A stretch of DNA of 64,000 nt from Plumapathes pennacea (GCA_964036295.1 OZ038471.1:9380184-9444183), one strand, 5' to 3'. Shown: positions 36,318 through 48,551, counted from the stretch's first letter. Translations and numbers: made by a program. Notes: generated by a model from the letters alone, not told the origin.

Positions 36318-36600
36318 CGTTTTTGAAGGTTTGTCGTTCACGGGGGGACCTCCCGGCGCAGCGGGGTTTGCTGGGGAAAGCATCGGAACCGAATCACGTC
36401 CCCGCGCAGTGGGGTTTGCTTGGTAAAACATCGGAACATTGAATCTCCAACCTCGTTCCCAGGCTCTTTCCTCTCCCGCCTCCGAATTTCGTGTTTTGAA
36501 TGTCTTTCGTTCACGGGCGACCTCCCTGCACCGCAGGGTCTTTTGGTAGTCCGTTGCAACGGACTTCACTTCATTTACCGAAAGACGTTTTGACGGAAGC
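36318..36600. repeat. GC-rich short tandem duplication and palindrome
   Basis: CGCAGCGGGGTTTGCTGGGG and CGCAGTGGGGTTTGCTTGGT are two diverged copies (unit about 65-75 bp). CGTTCACGGGGGGACCTCCC recurs as CGTTCACGGGCGACCTCCC. A perfect 18-bp palindrome AGTCCGTTGCAACGGACT lies at 36548-36565. The minus-strand 165-codon frame over this region is judged non-coding. Confidence 0.5.
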
Positions 36601-36799
36601 GGGAACTGAAACTGGGAAAGTACTGTACTAATGAGATGGTCTTCAAAAGTGGAGCTGATGGCCCGTTTACACAGGCGATTTTTGCCCACAGAGATTTGAT
36701 TCCAGTAATGTACTGTAAATGAGATGGGCTTTGTTCCAGTCTGCACTTCTTGGATCGACACATTAAGCCAGTGAACTATTCTCTCAGCCTTCACCAAGC

Positions 36800-37540
36800 C
36801 AGAGGTAATATGGGAACTATAAATAACTTACATGCTTCTCAAAAGAGTAGGGGAATGTTCCCAGTGCCGTGACGGACTCCTTTACAAATGACATGCAGGT
36901 AGAGAGCCACCATAACTAACTTCATGTAGCCACCCTATGAAAATATTGACAATTTATCTAACTAAAGATTAATCCCATCATGGATTTTTCTTCTTTGAGG
37001 TCTCCCACTTCTCCTCTAAGCACTTTCACATTGTTTGCTGTCAGTAGCAACATCGCCAGTTGACAGGTTATTTCACCATACACTTCAATCTGACATGCAG
37101 ACGGACAGAACAGCAATAGTTTACTTGTCATGCTAATAATCAGCCCATAACTTAACAATGTACATGCTGAGGTTAGGGTTTATTGCAATTGTGTAATATA
37201 AACAGAACACACTCTTTGATATACAGTTTGCTAATATGAGCTTTCACATGTGTTTTTTATACCCAATTGAGTGGGTTTCTTTGTTTATGCACAGAACCAA
37301 AACAAAAGCGTTTTGAAAGCTAGCCACTCTTTTGGTAGTGTTTTTAAATCGATGCATTTCATAATCAAAATTTTACCGTTTTAGTGTAGACAGGAGGAAG
37401 GGGTGATTTGTATTCCTGCTGCATGGTTTAAAGGTTTCACTCCCACCCCAAATATCCCATACATATTTTATGTTTTCTACTCGACAAGAAAACATGAAAC
37501 ATTGGCATGCAATATATCAAAATGTTGGATCATTCCCGTT
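36800..37540. other. AT-rich intergenic DNA
   Basis: No gene, repeat or RNA recognised. Confidence 0.4.
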
Positions 37541-37800
37541 TCCTGGGAATCGAGACTCGTAAAAAAACATCGTACTCGATTACGAGAAACGAGCACGATT
37601 GTTACCGCGTCTCGTTCCATTGAGACTCGATGACGCAATCGAGTCTCGTTTTAGATAATCGAGTCTCGTTTTTTTAATCGAGACTCGTTTTATAATCCAA
37701 AATAGAATTTTAAGTTTTCGACTTAAAGAAGACAATCAAGACTAAAAATCGAGACTCGGTTTGTAGTTTTTCTTTCGAGACTCGTTTTAGGCATTCGAGG
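37540..37800. repeat. Cluster of CGAG(A/T)CTCG motifs
   Basis: At least six copies of ATCGAGACTCG or its complement CGAGTCTCGTTTT, in both orientations and at irregular spacing, often followed by a T run. See findings. Confidence 0.75.
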
Positions 37801-37842
37801 ACTTCTGGAAGCTGGGTCCAAGTATCAAACAGATGCAATTTT

Positions 37843-37895
37843 GGGAGGCGGGGAGAGGGGGTGGGGAGAGGAGGGGGGTGGGGAGGGGGTGTCTG
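37843..37895 (+). other. G-rich tract, G-quadruplex candidate
   Basis: More than six runs of three or more G with loops of 1-4 bases (GGGAGGCGGGGAGAGGGGGT and onward). It meets the usual G4 pattern on the plus strand. Confidence 0.7.
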
Positions 37896-37899
37896 AACT

Positions 37900-38887
37900 A
37901 CTTTTGTGACATGAAAACTCAAACTCAAACCTTGAGTATGATCTGGGAAAAAAAAGAAAAAAACGGAGCCCATGTAATGATGAATGGAGCCCACGATACT
38001 TGTCAACTTTATTGAAGGGTCTCACGTCATGGCAATGCAGTTGAACCCCGCTGTTGACCATGAAAAAAAAAGTTTGAAATAGTGGGGTTTTAAAATAACC
38101 AAGGTACTTAAGTTTATCCAAAGACTTCGAAATAATGGGGACTTCATATTTAATAAACTTTAATTATTACATTTTATTGTTCAATTTAATTATTACTTGT
38201 TTTAAGGAAATGGGTTAGCGTTTTTTTACCACCAAATTTATCATGAGTAATAAATTTCCCTACAAATCAGAAATACATATACATATTCTGGGTAACAACT
38301 GCAAGCAGCAAATTGTCACCACCCTGTTATAATTTAATCTGGAATAAAAAGATATTAAAATATAATGATATTAATAAGCAGAACAATATTTATGTGTGAA
38401 GAATGTGAATCACATGCACAGGTCAAGTACAGGTGCACCAATGAAAGAGTAATCATAGACATCATGACCTCTGAAATAGTTGTTTTTATTAAATTGTTTA
38501 GAATACAAAATGCAAAATTCCATTACACTGTGATTCACAGAGTTTTGCTTAAACCATACAACGCTAAACAGTAGTGGACTATATAAAGTTATTTGGTCTG
38601 TTGTCTCTCTTTTTCGTCTTTCTCTCTGTTGTTTTCCTGCAAAAGAACAGAACAGATGGGGAATACACAGCCCACATGCGAACAGTATGTAATACATGAG
38701 TAGATCATGTATTACACATTGCTCACAAATGGGCTGTATAATCCCCTTGAATGTATTCTTTGCAGCTGATTGGGTAATGAATTTATCATATAATATTGCT
38801 AATGTCAGCTCCAACCCAAAATCCCCTTATCTTCACTATGGTTTATCAGTAATTGTTGTGAAAGTGTCCATGTTCGAATAAGCGTCC
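37900..38887. other. AT-rich intergenic DNA
   Basis: No supported gene. A minus-strand frame at 38410-38814 predicts a Cys-rich, hydrophobic peptide with no recognisable domain and is probably chance. Confidence 0.35.
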
Positions 38888-40275
38888 AAATGTTACAGTA
38901 CACTCGTGTCAATGTAATTCCTAAGATCCAGTCACAGAGTGGCTTATGGAAAGCCTGGTCACAGTGTGTCCACGTTCGAGTAAGATTGCTTAAGATCCGG
39001 TCACAGGGTGTCCTGGCTCACGGAGGGCCTGGTCACAGAGTGTCCATGTTTGATTAAGCGTCTAAATGTTGCAGTAGACTAGTGTCCATGTAATTGCTCA
39101 AGATCCGGTCACAGGGTGTCCTGGCTCACGGAGAGCCTGGTCACAGAGTGTCCATGTTCAATTAAGCGCCTAAATGTTGCAGTACACTAGTGTCTATGTA
39201 ATTGCCTAAGATCCGGTCACAGGGTGTCCTGGCTCACGGAGAGCCTGGTCACAGTGTGTCCATGTTCGATTAAGCACTTAAATGTTGCAGTAGACTAGTG
39301 TCCATGTAATTGCTCAAGATCCGGTCACAGGGTGTCCTGGCTCACTGAGAGCCTGGTCACAGAGTGTCCATGTTCGATTAAGCACCTAAATGTTTCAGTA
39401 CACTAGTGTCTAGATGTAACTGTTTAAGATCTGGTCACAGGGGGGCTCACAAAGAGCCTGGTCACAGTGTTTCCATGTCTAAATGTTGCAGTACACTCGT
39501 GTCAATGTAATTCCTCAGATCCAGTCACAGAGTGGCTTATGGAGAGCCTGGTCACAGAGTGTCCATGTTTGATTAAGCACTTAAATGTTGCAGTAGACTA
39601 GTGTCCATGTAATTGCTCAAGATCCGGTCACAGGGTGTCCTGGCTCACTGAGAGCCTGGTCACAGAGTGTCCATGTTCGATTAAGCGTCTAAATGTTGCA
39701 GTAGACTAGTGTCCATGTAATTGCTCAAGATCCGGTCACAGGGTGTCCTGGCTCACGGAGAGCCTGGTCACAGAGTGTCCATGTTCGATTAAGCGCCTAA
39801 ATGTTGCAGTAGACTAGTGTCCATGTAATTGCTCAAGATCCGGTCACAGGGTGTCCTGGCTCACTGAGAGCCTGGTCACAGAGTGTCCATGTTCGATTAA
39901 GCGTCTAAATGTTGCAGTAGACTAGTGTCCATGTAATTGCTCAAGATCCGGTCACAGGGTGTCCTGGCTCACGGAGAGCCTGGTCACAGAGTGTCCATGT
40001 TCGATTAAGCGCCTAAATGTTGCAGTAGACTAGTGTCCATGTAATTGCTCAAGATCCGGTCACAGGGTGTCCTGGCTCACAGAGAGCCTGGTCACAGAGT
40101 GTCCATGTTCGATTAAGCACCTAAATGTTTCAGTACACTAGTGTCTAGATGTAACTGCTTAAGATCTGGTCACAGGGGGGCTCACAAAGAGCCTGGCCGC
40201 AGTGTTTCCATGTCTAAATGTTGTAGTACACTAGTGTCAATGTAATTCCCAAGATCCAGTCACCGCGTGTACAGA
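38888..40275. repeat. 108-bp minisatellite with higher-order structure
   Basis: About 12-13 copies of a 108-bp unit (GAGTGTCCATGTTCGATTAA ... AGATCCGGTCACAGGGTGTC ... GAGAGCCTGGTCACA). Spacing of GAGTGTCC at 39773, 39881 and 39989 gives the period. A variant block with AGATCCAGTCACAGAGTGGC and a shortened unit (CACAGGGGGGCTCACAAAGA) recurs near 38920, 39420-39540 and 40165-40260, giving a super-repeat of about 0.6-0.7 kb. No coding. Confidence 0.95.
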
Positions 40276-42039
40276 GTGTCCTTTGGTGTCTGTTCAGTAA
40301 TACATGTCATGTAACAATCACATAGGAGGTTGGCTATTTGTATATCCTGTACTAAAACAATATTATTATTCTCTTCAGTGTTTGTAAATAGTGGTGGCCA
40401 CAGCTATTCACCTCCATTATGGCAAATAATATTGTTAAACGGTGACACAGCTTATTGAACAATGATGACTATAAACTACACTCAAGATATTACATTTACA
40501 TATACAATGGTGAAAGATGCTTTTATGTGGGAGCATAACAGAGATATGATTTCAAAATAGGATAAGATTTCAAAATTTCAAGAGCTATTCAAGGCTTCCA
40601 TGTGCAAGCACTTTTGCACTAGCAATCAAATTCAAGGGCTTTTCAAGACTATACAAAAGGGAAAATTTTTCTTACTGCAGTTATATAAATGGGGTACCAT
40701 TTTTTTATGAGAAGTATATGAAGGGGATACCTTTTCTTTCAAAAATGGTATATTAAAGGGTAAGGGTTTGGACCTTGGGGTGAAGCGTCCCTGTATAAAA
40801 CTTTACTGAGTACCTTTTGGGTACTCACCTCAAATCGTGAAGAATCTTTCTTGCTGTCTCTTTTTTCATCCTAAATGGAAGACCAAAAAGCATAACCATT
40901 AGTTACATATATGCCTTTGCATTAAATAGAAGGCTGCCAGCTGATGCCCAAACCATGCAATACTGTGTGAGCACTGTCCACAGCAACTCTAAAGGACATG
41001 GACCCAAACTAAATTGTAGGTTAAACTGATTGTTTACCAAATGTGCCTGCAATATTCAATCAGTAATTTACCTACAATAGGTTACCTGTTTCAGGAACAA
41101 ACCAAAAAGTGTCTAATAAGATGATTTACCCTGATTACATTTAATATATATGCGTGTTGGGACTAGCTTCCAGCCGGACTAGCTTCTGAACCTTTCGGGT
41201 GGAGCCTCCCTATAGAGCTCATCACAAGGATTAACCCAGGAGCAAGACCCTTTGAAAAACATACATTTCTTTGTGCAGATTTCTCGTCTGGTTATGGACC
41301 TATCAATGTTAAGCCCCATCGGGCTTAACATTGATAGGTGCATTAAGCTCTACACACTGAACCTCAACCTTCAGACACCATTTTTATTCATTGTCAAATT
41401 AAAGAGTGTAATACCAGATGATAAAAAATTATCATCTGTTTACTAAGTAATACTAATCTTGAATCCCTTTTTTTGATTGTAAATGAAGGAGCCTTTGTAT
41501 GGGACATTGAGTCATTGTGTTTGCACAATCTGTTAATAAATAAATAAATGTACCCAAGATTATATTGTTCACACTGTAATTCACACTGTATTAACTTGTG
41601 TTTTCCAGAATGGCATTGTCTATCGGTACGAAAAAGGTCTCAAATACTTCAGCGTGCGAACCATGGCGGTCACAAACTAACTACACAAACACAAATGGGA
41701 CGCTGAGGAATCGAATTTCATGCATCTCAGAACGCACAAGATACCAAATACCTGGGCAATTTACCCATTCATAACATTATAAGTTGGTTATCAAGACACT
41801 AATATAAATCTGTTATTGAAGCAAGAAGCGAAAAACTAAGTATAAATACTATAAATACATTGCGCTTGTGAGGTGAAGCAATATACCCAACCACGCTGCT
41901 CCGTTTCTAAATTATGTGCTCACCTCAAAACGTCAATTCGTCGGTCGGCTTTTATTCCCTTGGACAAGCACTATCCCTCTCCCCTGATATCATCGTGTGC
42001 TGTATTACGGTAGCAAACCGGCCTCGTTTTTCAGGCCTC
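40276..42039. other. Intergenic DNA flanking the EnSpm element
   Basis: No supported gene. Two short minus-strand stretches end in donor-like GAG|GTGAGT(A/C) (near 40832 and 41925), the first also preceded by TCCATTTAG. They could be small exons of an unknown minus-strand gene, but coding support is lacking. Confidence 0.3.
41299..41338. other. Perfect 18-bp hairpin
   Basis: CCTATCAATGTTAAGCCC pairs exactly with GGGCTTAACATTGATAGG around a CATC loop (41317-41320). It could be a structured transcript element or a very short inverted repeat left by a transposon. Neighbouring context is unannotated. Confidence 0.7.
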
Positions 42040-42059
42040 CTTCACAGGTAACTTTTTAG

Positions 42060-42480
42060 AATTCCCAATTTGTGAAAAAAAGGGGATATTTCAGGGTTTT
42101 CAGTGGGTTTTCTTTGGGAATTTCCCAAATTGGGAAAGTAGTACCAAACCCAATCATGGGACAAGAAATCCCCAAACATTTCCCTTTCATGGGTTTTTAA
42201 TGTCCCAGTTTTTTTCCCTTTCATGGGTTTTTAATGTCCCAGTTATTTCCCTCTCATGGGTTTTTAATGTCCCAGTAATTTCCCTTTCATGGGTTTTTAG
42301 TGTCCCAGTATTTTCCCTTTCATGGGTTTTTAATGTCCCAATATTTCCCCTTTTATGGGTTTTTAATGTCCCAGTATTTTCCCTTGCATGGGTTTTCAGT
42401 GTCCCAGTAATTTCCCTTTCATGGGTTTTCAGTGTCCCAGTAATTTCCCTTTCATGGGTTTTTATGTCCCAGTAGTTTTC
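42060..42480. repeat. Left subterminal array (33-bp units)
   Basis: About eight to nine units of TTTCCCTTTCATGGGTTTTT AATGTCCCAGTAA with period about 33 bp, preceded by GGGAATTTCCCAAATTGGGA near 42116-42138. The plus-strand frame across it translates as an 11-residue repeat and is an artefact of the array. In EnSpm elements such subterminal repeats serve as transposase binding sites; here that is inferred. Confidence 0.85.
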
Positions 42481-42859
42481 TAGCTATGTTCCAATATTTT
42501 CCCTTTGCTCAGGTTTAGTGTGCTAAATGGTTTACTTTTCATGCATTGCATACAGAAGTGGTGTGCCAAGCAATTCAAAATCAAACATAGAAATAAAGTT
42601 TGAAAAACACATTTTATTAACTTGCACTTCAATGCAAAATTGCATCTACAAAGAACACAACAATAACTTGCAGGTCTTACATACACAACGTGCTTAGTTA
42701 CCACAAACAGTATTATAATAACAGCATGGAATTTAATGTCAACATATCAATCAACTTGTATGAAGTAACACAAACTGACTCAATTAAGGTACATATATTA
42801 ACTATAATTAACAACAGTACTAAAGGACAAGCAATCTAGGTGCTAGGAAGAAACTTCTT

Positions 42860-44822
42860 CTAAAGTTCGATTTCCTTTAGAACAGTAATATCCTCCCTCA
42901 GGCTTTTAATATCTCCAGCTTTTACATGGCAATAATCATGCCTTACAAGCTTTTTAGCTAAGACATTGAGCAATTCACCTGGTGTGAGACCAGTCAAGTT
43001 CTTGTGCTGGACACCAAACTTCTTTTTCAGTACATCAATAATATTATCTCTGTTGATTACTTTGCCAAAAACACCTTTTACAATTGCCTGGTTTACCTTT
43101 AAAGACCAAGGACCTTCTGCCTGACTTAAAACATTTGTCTGGCTAGCAGGTGGGGAATCTATTTCCTCTTCATCGATTATTTCTGTATCACCAGTACCAC
43201 CACTTTCAGGACTCTCTGGCTCAGATGTTGTTCCACTTGACATTTCCTCAGCTGACTGAAATGAAAGAAATCAATAAATATTGTAAATTTTTTATCAAAA
43301 AGATAGCAATGAAATATTTTCAATCTACCTTGCTGCAAATTTTCTGAATCTTAATTGAATTTGATTTAGTTTTCTATAATCTTGTTAGCATATAGGTAAT
43401 TCAACTCCTGTCCTCTTGTGTGGGGAGAGGGTATCTTTCAAAAGTCAATGTTTCTAAATTGACTGTTTTGATACCCTAGCAGCAATTGTGTGTAAAGCTT
43501 TTGTGACTAATATCTGCATAAGCAGAAAGTGAAACTGAAATCATAAATCAAATGTAACAGTAAAAGAGGCATCGATATCATTACAGTAACACTCAGAAGT
43601 TAATAAAATAGTACTTACAGCTAGAGCTTTATGCTTTTTCCTTGGTTCATCGACCTAATTGACATAGCAGAACTTTATGGCATCAAAAATAATACAACAA
43701 CAATTGGAAAGCTGCTTGGTCATTCAGTTTTGTCACTCGGTCAATCTTAGCGGTGTTGAATGTATTATTTATATGGACTACCAGTGTTGTTTCGCAGTCA
43801 CAAAAATGGCTTAACCTTCAGTATGCGACAGTTTGAAAAGTGCAGTACAAACCTTGTATGTTAGCTTTCTAGTCTTCAAGTACCGCCTTTGCTCATTAAA
43901 AAACGTCTGTATATGTTTTGCTATCCCTTCCTCGGCGAAGTTAATTTCTGGTATTCCACATTCCAGAACAATTTCCGAGGCGAAGACCTTTAGCTCCGAC
44001 TTAGCTTGCGGAGTGTTGAATTTGGGAATTTCATTTCCCCATCTGTTGGTCGCCAGAATTCCAATTTTCTTTCTCCTATTAGTGTAAAAAGAAAAATGTG
44101 AAAGAAATGTAAAACATCACTGACGGCCGTGCATGTTCTTCAGGTTTCTCCAGCCTAATAAATAAGATCAATAGGGAAAAAATGTTCCACAGCTGTTAAA
44201 ATATATGATAACAAGTCATCGTTTGTATGACTTACTTGGACAAATAAAGTTGTTTCATCTCTGGCGTAAAAGTGGACATGTCCGCCATTGTTGGTTTGTA
44301 CAGCACAGGAGAAGATAAACCACTGCGAGGTGTGCCCAGGATTGTGTGTTTTTTGGTTCCAAATTCTTTCTTAAAACGGACCGCTTTGCCATAAGTAAAG
44401 CCTAGTTTGGCATATATCGGAGCGTCTGCATCTCGCGACGCTAAATCCGCCACAAGTTGGGCATCAGTGATCTCCTCCACTACAACGAGAAATGACCATG
44501 AAATAAATAGACAGCACCACAGAACAGCTTGGGAAAACTCAAATAAAGCATTATTTCCATCTGGAACTGCAGATCCTGAGACTATAAATCAAGACAGCAG
44601 AAATTCACCAGAGTCTCACTGTTAATCGAAACGGCGGGAAAATAAGATTGAACTTCCATGCTCATTTTGTACTCAATGTGTAGGTCATACTCGTTAAAAC
44701 TTACCTTGAAGGGCTTCAAAAATCGCCTCCCCAAATAGGGAACGAACTTTGTTCAGGACATTGCCATCACTGGGAGTGTCACAACTGTCAACCATATCAC
44801 TACCACTTTGATCAGTCGCCAT
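42860..44822 (-). CDS. EnSpm accessory protein (TnpA-like role?), five exons
   Basis: Exons 44822-44705 (MATDQSGSDMVDSCDTPSDG), 44479-44236, 44076-43853, 43654-43619 and 43255-42860, all with GT-AG sites and matching phases except one problem: exon 3 contains a run of five G (44041-44037, minus sense) where four would keep the frame, so this copy has a one-base frameshift or an assembly error. The product would be about 340 residues: acidic N-terminus, a conserved-looking middle (RRYLKTRKLTY, KKIGILATN), a basic patch PRKKHKAL, a Ser/Glu-rich linker and a C-terminal helical domain (IIDVLKKKFGVQHKNLTGLT). No family recognised. A role as the DNA-binding partner of the transposase is inferred from position. 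Confidence 0.75.
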
Positions 44823-44977
44823 GCCTTCCCACATCAAAAAGAGGAACTACAGTAGTTTTGACGTGCTTATGACAGGTATTAGAGCGTTTCTTATTGGTCC
44901 AAGTCAAAAGTCCGCTGACCAAAGCTTGAGATTGCAACAAAAGCCCGCGAAAAGATGGGCGAAAAGATGGCGGAAAG
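44823..44977. promoter_or_regulatory. Bidirectional promoter of the EnSpm element
   Basis: Only 155 bp separate the two divergent start codons. It contains an inverted CCAAT box (ATTGG, 44893-44897) and no clear TATA box. Expression of both proteins from this short interval is inferred from the arrangement. Confidence 0.6.
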
Positions 44978-47900
44978 ATGGCTTCAAATCTTTTCAAGTC
45001 CATTTGGACTAGAGATGAAGTGTCTTCGTGCAGTTGTTCCGAGAAATCTTATAGACACGTACACTGCCGATGCTCACGTTGCAACGGAAGAGCAAAATCA
45101 AGAAGCACAGAAATGCGCCACTGGAGAGACGTGGTTTCTCAACTGAAATCGAATGATATTGCAAATGAAAGTGTTGAAAGCGATGCTGCCGACCAGAGTG
45201 AGCCTGAGGGAGATCAAGGAATGGAAGAGGAAGAAGTTCGAAGCGATGCTGCCAAACAAGTTGAATCTGAGGGAGATCAAAGAATGGAGGAGGAACGAGG
45301 TACCGAGGGGCAACGTTCAAGAAGTGCTTCCGATAGTGATACGCGTGACAACAGAGATGTGGATGTAAACCCAATGAAGCAACTGATAGTTAAGGCGGTC
45401 TTGGATGCATTAAGAATAAAGCAAAACAGTGGAGTGTCAGTGAAAACCTTCGAAGAAGTTTTAGAATATGGAAAGACACTCCTATTTACGTCTCTGGGCG
45501 AAGATGTTGATTGTGACATTTTGTCAACTTTATGGCCAAAAAGCTGGAATGATGTCCAGTTACTTTTGAAAGAAGAGGGGTATGAAGGTGCTCAAGATTA
45601 CTTCATTTGTTTCTGTCGTGAGGAAAAAGAATTTACAAGGAATGGGAAGACTACAAAAAAGTTTGTGTATAATGGAAAATATGGCATCATGGAGAGCAAA
45701 CATGACAGTTGTCCCCACTGTGGTGGTACCGGTTACATAAAATACCTTTACTTGGGCCTGGACATTAAAATTAAGAATTGGTTTCGAGATAAAACTTTTT
45801 GTAAGAAGATGCTTGCACACTGGCTTGAGAGAGAGCACTGGCTAGATCAGAGTGGAGGTTGGGAAGTAAAGAAAGAAATTTGGGATGGAAAGAGGTGGTC
45901 AGAACTTCAGTGGTTTTGGAATCCAGAGAGTGTTTGGGCTTTACCAACTCTTTGTGTGCATTGTGACATGCCTATCTCTGCAGACTACTTGATTAACTCA
46001 CCAGATGGACACGGTGACTCCAAAACTGTGGAATGTCCTGTTTGCTTTGACATTTTTCAGCATCCTATTCAATGGGTGAAAGGCTCTCCATTGAACTTGG
46101 CCTTAATAGGACACTGGGATGGGTGGCAGCCATTTGGCACAAGTTACAGAGGATCTGGTTCATTTGAAGTTTCCATTGCCAACATGAGAAAGGTTGACAG
46201 AAATCATGTGGATGAAGTTTATGTTGTAGGATTTGTGCCTTGCTTTGAAGTTCCAAATGTGCCCCAGACACTTGATCCTTTCTTGCAGCCTTTGATGAAG
46301 GATATTTGTAAACAATTTGTTCAAGGAATTCAAGTTGACTACCCCAAAGGAATCGAAATTGATGATTATGAACCATCTGAAGAAGAAACAGTGAGAGTGT
46401 TATTATTGTGCTGGACAGCTGATCATCCTGGCCAGTGTGAAACAGGAAAGTTTTTAAACCAGGGCAGATGTCCATGTCGCAGGTGTAAACTCGTGGGCCA
46501 GCATCTCGAGAACAGTGCTAATACACATTATTATTATGGGGGAAATCGTTATCATTTTCGGCATCCATGGGGACAGAGGAGCATTGAATCTCAACTTGAG
46601 AATGATCTGTTTGACATAGAGAATGAAACAAGGCCAAGTGTTAGAAAGAGGATGTCTTCAGAGAAGGGCTTCACTGGCATTTCTGTTTTTCACAAGTACC
46701 TTTACCCTCTCTATGGTTTTGATGTTTTAAACCATCTTGTGTATGATGTCTATCATACTGTTCCCTTGAATGTTGTCAAGAATCAGTTTAGCAGGCTTTT
46801 GGATCTTGAGATGGTGGACAGAAGCTACCTTGATAAACAAATTGCAAACTTTCCATGGACTCGAGAATTGAAGAATGGCAGAGTTCCACAACAAATAGGT
46901 AAAGACTGCAAAGGTATTGGATATTGGAAAGCTGAAAGTTTCCAGAAGTTTTCTTTTCCTATGGCAGAATGTATCATGGAATATCAAGTTGATCCTAAGG
47001 AGTATGAAATTTTGTCACTTGTATCAAGGCTGACCGAGTTGCATTTCCATGATGGAAGAAATGGTTGGACTGATGAAATGATCCATTTTCACCAAAAGTT
47101 GGCATGGCGACTGAACATATTAATTGAAGAAGTGCAGGGTTTGTCTATGTGCACTATTTCATTACACAACCTACTTCATATTTATGAAGACATCATCAAT
47201 TTTTCAGCACCTGACAATTTTTGGTGTGCAGTGTTTGAGAGAGCTGTGAAAGGATATGTGAAGAGATCACACAATGGGAAAGGCATTGAAGCCACTTTTG
47301 CCCATGCTGAAGCAAGAAGAGAGTTTCTGAAATCATGTAAGGGAAAAGTCCAAATCCCATCCAATCCTGGAAAGTATGACATCTCACTGGTGAGTTTGCC
47401 TTATCAATATATACAATATCAAGTGCATTATGGGATGAATTCAGTTGTGAAATTTTCTTCCAAAGTGCTTAAGAAGGTTTCCGCTGTAAACTTGAGTAAT
47501 AATTACTATTTAGAATGATTACCCTTACCACAATGAATACACTATAATTGTATATGTTGATATATATTGATGGCTCATTATTTCTGCAAACAGCTGCACA
47601 GTATTATATATTTTATACAGTATGTTATATCTTATATAATTATGTTACATGACACAACTGCTTTTAACTGCTTTTGTTTTAAGTACGGTGTAATGTAAAA
47701 TTGCATAATTTACATGTATTTACCTATTTTAGGGAATAGTCAGCTCTATTGTAACAGCTAAGCAACTATCACAGGTGAAACCTCCACCCAGAGAAGCCTT
47801 TCTTGTTGGCCCTATGTCCAATATGAAGCCTATTGAGGTGGATGACCGTAACAAGATAGCTGAGCTGTTGTCTGTTGACCCTTGCACAGTTCCAGTGGCT

Positions 47901-48551
47901 GCATTTGTTTCCAACAGATGTTTTAAACCAGATGTTGGGATTGATGGAACTTCATTTTTATGTGGAGATACTGTGATTGTCCTAGTCGGTGGACAAGAAA
48001 CTGTAGTAAGGCTGCAAGGGTTTCTCTCTATTCGCATTGCTGGTGATCATTTCAGTTTACTAGGCAAAGGGATTAGTCATGCATTACACTACACAGATGA
48101 TGGTCAAGTTCACAAAAACTTCTGGAGTGGCTTTGTTAAGGCTGAAGGTGAGCCACAAGTTCTCAACTCATTCATGTTTGAGATCAAGAACATTTGCAGG
48201 AAAGTGATTCTTCACCCCTGTAATAGCAATTTGGTGACAGTAGTTGATTACATGCGACAATTGAGGCATCTTCCACATGCAGTAATAATACCTGTTTATC
48301 CTGAGGCAGGGGACATGGTGTTAATTCAAGGTGAAGAGCCTGAAGACATTTGGCATGGTCATGTTCAAAGTGTTGATCTCATTAACAAAACAGTAGATGT
48401 TTTCTTTTATGTAAAAAATCAGAGACATGATGGCTGCTATGTGAGGGAAGTTCATGGCAGACATGCAAGGAACAGAGTCGCATGGGACTCCCTGATTGGG
48501 ATTGCAAGTGGCCACTGGGGCAGCGTTTCGACTTGGGTAAAGGAGGATTAA
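44978..48551 (+). CDS. EnSpm/CACTA-like (TNP2-type) transposase, two exons
   Basis: Exon 1 44978-47389 (804 codons, no stops; start AAAGATGG) splices at CACTG|GTGAGT to exon 2 47733-48551 (after ATTTTAG), in phase, total 1,077 residues. Without splicing the frame would stop at 47518. The N-terminus is acidic and low complexity with a Cys/His cluster (residues about 15-45). Zinc-ribbon pairs CPHCGGTGY, CVHCDMP and CPVCFD follow, then LLLCWTADHPGQCETGKFLNQGRC, and a C-terminal block with HNLLHIYEDI and FERAVKGYVKRSHNGKGIEA that resembles the TNP2/DUF4218 region of EnSpm transposases. Exon 2 adds about 270 residues, ending in a possible SH3/BAH-like fold (GDMVLIQGEEPEDIWHGHV). It would cut at the CAC ends. 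Catalytic acidic residues cannot be assigned by eye. Confidence 0.85.

Noticed and set aside
36300-36797. 165-codon minus-strand frame
   Set aside because: Spans short GC-rich duplications and a palindrome; no domain, composition follows the repeats.
38888-40275. CRISPR-like array
   Set aside because: Units are contiguous 108-bp tandem repeats without unique spacers, in eukaryotic DNA.
40830-40875. Possible 45-nt minus-strand exon with AG and GTGAGT borders
   Set aside because: Too short to support without transcripts; similar borders occur by chance in AT-rich DNA.
42200-42475. 91-codon frame of 11-residue repeats
   Set aside because: It is a 33-bp minisatellite read in frame, inside the subterminal region of the EnSpm element; no start context or conservation argument supports a protein.
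45009-46475. Several minus-strand frames over the EnSpm transposase
   Set aside because: Shadows of the long plus-strand coding exon.
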